A program made the translations under genes and the position numbers. DNA of 64,000 nucleotides, from the NCBI RefSeq assembly GCF_963678635.1, contig NC_087064.1, positions 32,340,369 to 32,404,368 of the forward strand. Reading direction: 5' to 3'. Source of the DNA: Symsagittifera roscoffensis (Eukaryota; Xenacoelomorpha; Acoela; Convolutidae). A model generated the notes under the pieces. That model was not told the DNA's origin. It ran no database searches and saw only the letters and a list, made by a program, of their open reading frames with translations. Below are positions 57,890-64,000 of this stretch, piece by piece (position 1 is the first letter of the stretch; each line of letters begins with the position of its first letter).

Positions 57890-59443
57890 CCTGATTAAAA
57901 GCCTCAATGGATTCACCAACAAAGATTTCATCGTATTTAGAGGGCTCGGGAGCTGAAAACCTAGGATAACGAAATAAGTAGTCAACTATCACCAAAGTGA
58001 CCCCGGGAACATGAATGACCTCGAAATCGAAGGGTAATGAGCGATCTGCCCATCTGGCAAGACGAGATTGATACGACTTTTTATTATAATTTTCATTCAA
58101 TGCCGAATTGATAGCTTTATGATCAGTCAACACTTGAAAACGAGTACCCAACAGATGGGTACGAAAATGTTCGCAGGCCCAAACAAATGCCAACAACGCC
58201 AATTCGTTGGTACTATATTTTGCCTCCTCATTATTAACAAAACGCGAAGCAAAAGCAGTTGGAGCCCAAACTCCCGGTTCGATTTCTTGTTCAAGGCAAG
58301 CTCCTAAGCCATTATGGCTAGCGTCACATTTTACCCTTGAGCTTTTTGACGTATCGTAATGATAGAGGCTAGGGATTTTGGCGATCATATTGATTACTTT
58401 TGAAGGCATTATCTTGCTCCTCTCCCCACAGAAACGAAGAAACGACTGTTTGTTACAGGCCTTTAAAGATACCCGAGAATGAACAGTGGGGGTATGTAAA
58501 TCGGGTATAAACATTTGTAAGTGATTTAACGTCCCCATAAACGAGCGTAGTTGTTTCAGAGTTCTCGGAGGTTTGAGTGATTGAATTGCCTCGATCTTTG
58601 AAAATTTAGGAGATTAGCCATCCTGATTAATGTCATACCCTAACCAAGTTAGTTGGTTAACAGAGAATTTGCATTTACTCGACTTTAGATCCCAGCCTTC
58701 CACATCAAGTCTTTGCATCACCTTCTCAACCAGTTCGTTATGTTCATGGACATCTCCTTTTGTAACTATCAAAATATCATCTGGATAGCAAATGGCACCT
58801 TCTAGCCCCTGTAGGGTACATTTTATTGCCTACTGGAACTCGGTAGGCATGTCGGTTAAACCATAAAACCCGATTTTGAATCGCTACGTCCCCGTAGCAT
58901 CTCCGCACAAAAAATTAAAATTGCAATGACTACTAGTTAGCGATGACAATGGCAACTGACTGAACGCATACATCAGATCCAAGGACGTGAACCAAACCTT
59001 TCCAGGTACGTTTCTAATTATAATCTGCGCCGCGGAATCGATGAGTTCATGAATGTTCGGCATCTGGTACTTGTTTTTCCAGATCTGAGCGTTCATCGGC
59101 TTAGCATCAAGGGCAAGATTGATTGAGGCATCCTTTTTTGCAGTTAACACGATAGGCGCTATGAAAAATCTGTCGTACATTTGTCCAATTTTTCAATATG
59201 ACCTTAATCCATTAGAAGTTTTTTTTCGTTTGCAACTCTATCCTGAATATTGATTGGATTTTTTCGTCCTTTAATTTGACGGGGCACCAGAGGGAATATA
59301 AAGTTAGTATTAACATTATGATGCTTAGATCTGCCTAGACGACTGAAAACATGTGCGTATTTTTTCGCAAAGAAAGAAATCCAAATATCTGATATCGGAT
59401 CCTGGGAAATATTCTCCAGCAAGTGAACGGATTCAGCCTTCAA
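57890..59443 (-). pseudogene. reverse transcriptase and RNase H of the gypsy element
   Basis: The reverse transcriptase part is seen as VLTAKKDASINLALDAKPMN, FTSLDLMYAFSQLPL and CYPDDILIVTKGD (near 58770). The YxDD motif is thus YPDD, with an unusual Pro where most relatives have Gln, Leu or Met. Stops lie near 59190, 58855 and 58610. RNase H follows: VKCDASHNGLGACLEQ, FASRFVNNEEAKYSTNELAL and VLTDHKAINSAL, so its Asp and Glu residues are visible. The thumb and connection contain a further frame change. The family normally needs one continuous frame here. Confidence 0.75.
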
Positions 59444-59446
59444 CTA

Positions 59447-59929
59447 TATTGTAACTACACTTAGTTGCTCCTGCAGATCCAGGCCTAGAAGATTACGAGT
59501 TCTGTTTTCCGAAATGAAGATCTGAGCGGTATCAACCTTCCAGCCGCTAGAAGAAATCGGGATTTGAATCGACCCGAGGAGACGAATGGGGTGTTTGTTG
59601 TAGTCAACATACACAGTATCGATAGGGTATCGCGGGATGTCGCGAAACTCGATTGACGGGTTTCGTTGTAAAAGTAAGACACAATTACGTTTATTCAGGA
59701 ACAAAACTGAGCTTCCTGTGTCAACAATTGAATAAAGGAAACTATAACCTGAACGCCATTGAATGCTGAGGCTCCTAGATTTACCTCCGCTCGACTTGAG
59801 GGTTTCAATACTGTTGATCCTGACTGCGGTTTCCAATAGTAAGATCCCATATTGTGGTTCACGGTCGTGCTCAGCATCTATAAAATTACAATCTATAGAG
59901 GGACCTGAAGCTTCCTCATTCTCGTGAAC
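59447..59929 (-). pseudogene. retropepsin protease of the gypsy element
   Basis: The active-site motif IVDTGSSVLFLNKR lies near 59730, followed by a SIQIPISSSGW stretch and a downstream NLLGLDLQ, the usual hydrophobic Gly-Leu-Asp end of a retropepsin. The frame is continuous with the upstream nucleocapsid (minus frame 60574-59444) and closes with TAG at 59444-59446. The same frame continues immediately afterwards, so a single stop now separates protease from reverse transcriptase. The active site itself looks intact. Confidence 0.7.
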
Positions 59930-60987
59930 CAAATTTACTCTTCGTTTTGACGAATTACAGCATTTTGTGAAATGACCACGTTTCTTACTGAGGTTACACG
60001 TAACTTCTCGAGCTGGACAAAGTTTTCGGTGATCCGGACTAAAAGGATTACCGCAGAAGTAACATGATTTATTCCCTTGGATATTTTGTGAGTTTTGTCG
60101 ATTGTTTTGATTTTGAGGGTAATTTTGTTTTCCTCTAGACGACTGAATCGAGAAAGTGGGTTCCTGTTTAAACTTAATAGCGTTAGAGTGCTGATTATGA
60201 GGAAGTAGTTTTTGGAATTGTGCGGATGTGCTTGAACCTTTTTCACACTCGAGTGCAAGTTTAAAGGTGTCATCTAGATCAGCTTTAGCCTTAATAAGTT
60301 GTTGTTGAACATCTACATCACGAATTCGTCCAATAAAGAGGTCTTTTAATGTTTCTCTTCCTTGTACGTTGTGCCAATTACACAGGGCAACTTGAGCACT
60401 AAGACGAGCGTAAAATGACGTTAAAAGTATCGTTATCAAGCATAAATACTGTATTATAAAGCTTGATATGTTCAACTGTATAGTCCCGTTCCACCTCGAA
60501 TAACGATTCGCAGCTATTGTGAATTTCTCGAAAAGTGATGACGCTGATGTCCGTGTGAGGAAAAGAGTCTGCAAAGCGTCTCTTTCCTTCGTCCACCAAT
60601 GAGAAGAACACCCGAGACTTCAGGCGGGCCTCAGCTTTGTGGTAGAACCAGTTCTGACTGATTCTGGGACCTTTTCTCCTCCTCTCAACATTTAGCTCAT
60701 TTATTCTTCGAGTCGCGCTTGATCTCTCTGTATTCGAGCATCAGCCGCTCCAGCGTCCTCGCCAGTGATAACTGTCTCTGGTTTCGGAGGGGGTTCATCG
60801 TGACCTCTGCGGGTTCAACTAGAAGATCGTGAGGGTTGATATTATCTTTCAGACCCGCTGCCAAGAAAAATTGGCCTATCCAAGATTCCCAGAGGAACGG
60901 TGGGTTAACAGAAGCTTTCGGCCAGAAAGGGGTAATGCCTAACAGGTCAGTCCTGTCTTCGATCACAGGAACTGCTGGCTGCGCCAT
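59930..60987 (-). pseudogene. gag of the gypsy element
   Basis: The ATG at 60985-60987 straddles the LTR/primer-site junction, and the first residues (MAQPAVPVIEDRTD) are encoded by the primer-binding site. The N-terminal part has PPFLWESWIGQFFLAAGL, typical of gag from this type of element. A stop falls at about 60697 and the frame changes near 60600. The nucleocapsid follows at about 60130-59940: CYFCGNPFSPDHRKLC and a second knuckle CNLSKKRGHFTKCC, in which the second expected Cys is Ser. The region between (KLLPHNQHSNAIKFKQE) is a linker. It should package RNA when intact; here it is broken. Confidence 0.7.
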
Positions 60988-61316
60988 GACATTCGCTGAG
61001 GATATCGAGTCAAAACTTAGTTGTTCAGCAAGAAGTAAATTGTTTAGTTGAATGAAATAGTTAGTTGCAAGAATTAAAGTATATGCTTAGTTTCAATTTA
61101 ATCTTTAGGTCAGAACTTTATCCTGAATAATAGTGAGGATGAGACAGATAAATGGACATCTAGCAAGCGATGTAGAAACTATAGAGAGTGATCACGCACA
61201 GCGTGGTATTTAGTATAGGCCAGAACTAGACCTTGGTTAATGAGATTAACATAAATCTGCAGCAAGACTGCAAAAGAGCAAGTTGATAACGAGGTACCGA
61301 AGGTCGCCTCACGACA
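60987..61316 (-). repeat. 5' LTR of the gypsy element
   Basis: 330 bp. It matches the 3' LTR over its length except for a segment AAATCTGCAGCAAGACTGC (about 61253-61272) that is missing from the other LTR. Confidence 0.85.
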
Positions 61317-61321
61317 ACAGG

Positions 61322-62061
61322 AGTAAAAACCGAAACACGGCAGTCATTCGGTTTGAGCTAAAAGCCTTGAGCTGTTTTTTCTTCATTCTTTTGAGTTTAC
61401 TGATTTCTTATTAAACTCAAACCGCTTCAAACGAAAAGCCAGTGTAGTAGGCCACCGGTTCACTATTTGGTTCTGATTTTCTGCTATCGTATGAAGTAAC
61501 AACTCGACTTTCAATATGGATTCACTGATGAAATTACACTTGCAGTCGATTTTTCAGTATACTTACCAGTTAGATCAGTTTTCTTAGTAATTTTCACTAA
61601 GCGTGTTTAATACGATCAAGTTAATTTGTGTTGGTTTGATTTAACCCGTTTTCTTATCGTAAATAGTAGTTCATGGAGCTTAAGGCCTTCTCATTCGGGT
61701 TTAACTTACTTGTCATTGAAAACCAAGTTTTTATAGTCCCATCTGAAGAAATTGTCAGCAGATTTTAGGGTTGTTGGTTTTTTCTAGACAAATTTTGAAT
61801 GATCTGAGGTAAAAAAAAAGCCGTTTTACTTAGTTAAACAGTTTCCAGAAGTTGCCTTGATATTTGAAAAGAAAATTATATCCACTTTCCTATTTTGATC
61901 TCCTCCGTAAAAAGGAGTGTTTTACTCACGTTTTGTTTGTTTACTACGGTTTTATGTGTTTAAAGGAAAATGCACTTATTGCAGTGTCTTAATGCAATTG
62001 ACAATTAGTTATGTGCAAGCAATGAAGTTACGCATAAATTTGCAAATATAGACACACAGTT
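61322..62061. other. no gene seen
   Basis: AT-rich intergenic sequence; only short frames. Confidence 0.5.
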
Positions 62062-63452
62062 CTCGGGTTGACCTCCATACACCGAAAATGCTTATCAAAC
62101 ACTTCCATACATCAAGCGTATGGAAAAAATGCTTGTCATACAATTTTCATACAATTAACTTCTGCGGCTGTTTGATTCTAATAAAATAGTCGGGTGATGA
62201 AAAAATGAGGTTTTTGTTTTTTTTTAAAAAATCACTTATGATGAGCATTTTTTTCATTATTTATAAAATTTTGAAAATTTTGAAATCTTTTGAAAAGGTT
62301 TTTTAAGAAGCTGTATATGAGTCAAAAGCGTTTTTTGCTCAAGGTTAGTTTTTTTCATCAAAACAGCATTTCAGTTTGGAATGAAAAAATGCTTATCATA
62401 CAATTCCCAAATATGGAAATTGTATGATAAACATTTTTTTCATTATTGATAAAGTTTTCAGAAATCTTTTGAAAAGGTTTTTTAAGAAGCTGTATATGAG
62501 TCAAAAGGTAAGTTTTTTTTCATCGAAAACAGCATTTCAGTTTGGAATGAAAAAAATGATTATCACACAATTCCCATATATGGAAATTGTAAATTAAGAA
62601 TTTTTTCTATTAAAAAAAATCAGAAATGATCTGAAAACAATTTTCAGAAATGTTCAAACGAATGCTCAAAAGTTATTTCCGAATCATATTCTATTCGATA
62701 GCTTGCAATGCTGCTTTTGCTTTGTGACTTCCGGCTTAGTTTTGCCCACTAGCTTGCCGTTTTCGTTTGTGATCTATCGCAGTTGGTGCGAAATATTTTA
62801 AATCCTTAATTGATTGGATTTTTTTTCCTAAACTAGGATTTTTTCACCTTTTTAAGCTTTTTGATTTCTTGCACGATCAAAATGTTTTTTCAGGTGTTAG
62901 TTTTGAATGATTATATTTACGGCAACTGGATGCATATCAAAGAACTGGTGTTAGATGACAGTTTGGTGCAGATCACTGGAATGGCTGAATCATCTTTTTT
63001 GTCAATTTCTGTGTTTTGGGTCGTCCAACTCACGTACAGGTTTGTTTTTTGTTTGAGCCCCTCGCCCAGGTACTGGTTTCCATAGGATTAGTTTTAGGAA
63101 CTTGTTGCTCTCTCAAGAGGTGAGAAGTCTTTCAAACCTCTAAAGTACTGCAATTTTTCTCAAGTTTTCTTCTCTGTTCAGAGGTTGCACGTTTTATGGA
63201 TGGGCTTTGACGTAATTTTTGCCTCAATTCATTTTGAAAAAAAGTTTATCATACAGTTTTCATAAATGACAAACTTTAAGTCATAGATTTTTCATGTATA
63301 GGAAACTTCTAATTTTACAATTTCCAGATATGGAAAAATGATTATCATAGAGGTTTCATTCAATTTTCTGTACGTTTGGAATTGTATGGAATTGTATGAC
63401 CAGAGTTTCTCATAAATGGAAAATGTATGATAAGAAGTTTTGTCAACCCGGG
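62062..63452. mobile_element. inverted-terminal-repeat element, family R2, copy 3 with foreign interior
   Basis: The left end CTCGGGTTGACCTCC and right end TTTTGTCAACCCGGG frame 1.39 kb. The left half contains a local duplication (TTTTTTAAGAAGCTGTATAT at about 62300 and 62480). The middle, about 62640-63200, is not shared with the two other R2 copies and includes the exon-like segment at 62894-63039. The right half has the usual CATACAATT motifs. Confidence 0.5.
62894..63039 (+). CDS. exon-like segment inside R2 element, unproven
   Basis: Acceptor TGTTTTTTCAG and donor TACAG|GTTTGT enclose an open 146-base frame (NDYIYGNWMHIKELVLDDSL, then MAESSFLSISVFWVV). Start phase 0 and end phase 2 equal those of the locus B exon at 47001, but the sequence is not clearly similar. 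It could be a captured gene fragment or chance. Confidence 0.25.
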
Positions 63453-64000
63453 TTTGCATCCACTTTTAAAAGCTTAAAACTTCTGCATTTGCTTTCCGGC
63501 TTTTTAACAAAATATTTTCAGGCATCCTTGTTCCCAAGTAGTCTTTTTGCCTCTGCTAGGACCTTGAAAACTGCGGGAAAANNNNNNNNNNNNNNNNNNN
63601 NNNNNNNNNNNNNNNNNNNNNNNNNNNNNNNNNNNNNNNNNNNNNNNNNNNNNNNNNNNNNNNNNNNNNNNNNNNNNNNNNNNNNNNNNNNNNNNNNNNN
63701 NNNNNNNNNNNNNNNNNNNNNNNNNNNNNNNNNNNNNNNNNNNNNNNNNNNNNNNNNNNNNNNNNNNNNNNNNNNNNNNNNATTTTCGAGCCAAGCTCAC
63801 CAGCTGAGAATCGAATTTCATTCGACCACCAGTTTTGGAACTTCAGCTGTTTTCAGCGCCGCAGACTTAACTTGATGTTTTCTCAGATGTTAAGCAGTGA
63901 TTTATTTTTTGTAATAACTTAACTTGCTGTCCCAGTTATGTCTTTATCAAGAATTCTCAGACTCATAACGGTTTCAGAAGATGAAAAAGACGACAATACA
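63453..64000. other. no gene; assembly gap 63582-63781
   Basis: 200 N at 63582-63781, the same size as the first gap. The 220 bases after it are mildly GC-richer and contain no supported feature. Confidence 0.6.

Larger units (their letters stand above)
55177..61316 (-). mobile_element. full-length Ty3/gypsy retrotransposon, decayed
   Basis: The two LTRs (55177-55485 and 60987-61316) flank gag, protease, reverse transcriptase, RNase H and integrase in Ty3/gypsy order, read on the minus strand. ACAGG is duplicated on both sides (55172-55176, 61317-61321). The primer-binding site TGGCGCAGCCAGC directly follows the 5' LTR. A G-rich tract (CGCGGGGAA) precedes the 3' LTR. The LTRs differ by about a dozen substitutions and an extra segment of about 20 bases in the 5' LTR, so insertion is not recent. 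Stops, frameshifts and altered catalytic residues make it non-autonomous. No env gene is present. Confidence 0.9.

Overview
The window looks like animal nuclear DNA. It is AT-rich, has few genes and is crowded with transposable elements. It has GT-AG introns, a textbook branch point, two LTR retrotransposon families, a tRNA-derived SINE candidate and at least six families of short inverted-repeat elements. The env-bearing Ty3/gypsy type, with an integrase motif close to GLVExMNRSL, recalls the Tor elements known from the larvacean Oikopleura. A larvacean with an expanded genome would fit the non-autonomous element load, but this is an inference and not a proven assignment. Two runs of exactly 200 N (22573-22772, 63582-63781) are assembly gaps.

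Layout. 1-6883: the 3' half of an env-bearing LTR element (copy 1), cut by the window start. It holds a 378-codon frame with no start codon (104-1240), a broken env-like glycoprotein gene (1228-3125), an intact 597-residue ORF of unknown function (3122-4915), a canonical 79-nt intron right after that stop, and the 3' LTR (6476-6883). 6884-22500: no convincing genes, but dispersed repeats, foldback elements and a SINE. 22974-37874: locus A, two exons of an unrecognised protein, separated by a 13-kb intron that contains a 9.3-kb rearranged copy (copy 2, 24452-33750) of the same env element and several hAT-like MITEs. 37875-46460: repeats only. 46467-53712: locus B, a four-exon paralogue of locus A, followed by a degraded third copy of the last exon near 54.1 kb and a solo LTR (54435-54812). 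55177-61316: a full-length minus-strand Ty3/gypsy element with 5-bp target duplications and decayed coding frames. 62062-63452: an inverted-repeat element with an atypical interior.

How the parts relate. The only host protein signal is the locus A/B family, apparently a segmental duplication whose introns have been filled by transposons. Both LTR families are dead as gag-pol units: each integrase has lost its catalytic glutamate and carries stops or frameshifts. In copy 1, however, the accessory ORF after env and the start-less ORF before it remain fully open. That accessory gene block (small hydrophobic ORFs, start-less ORF, env, 597-residue ORF, 3' intron) is the least explained and most interesting part of the window.
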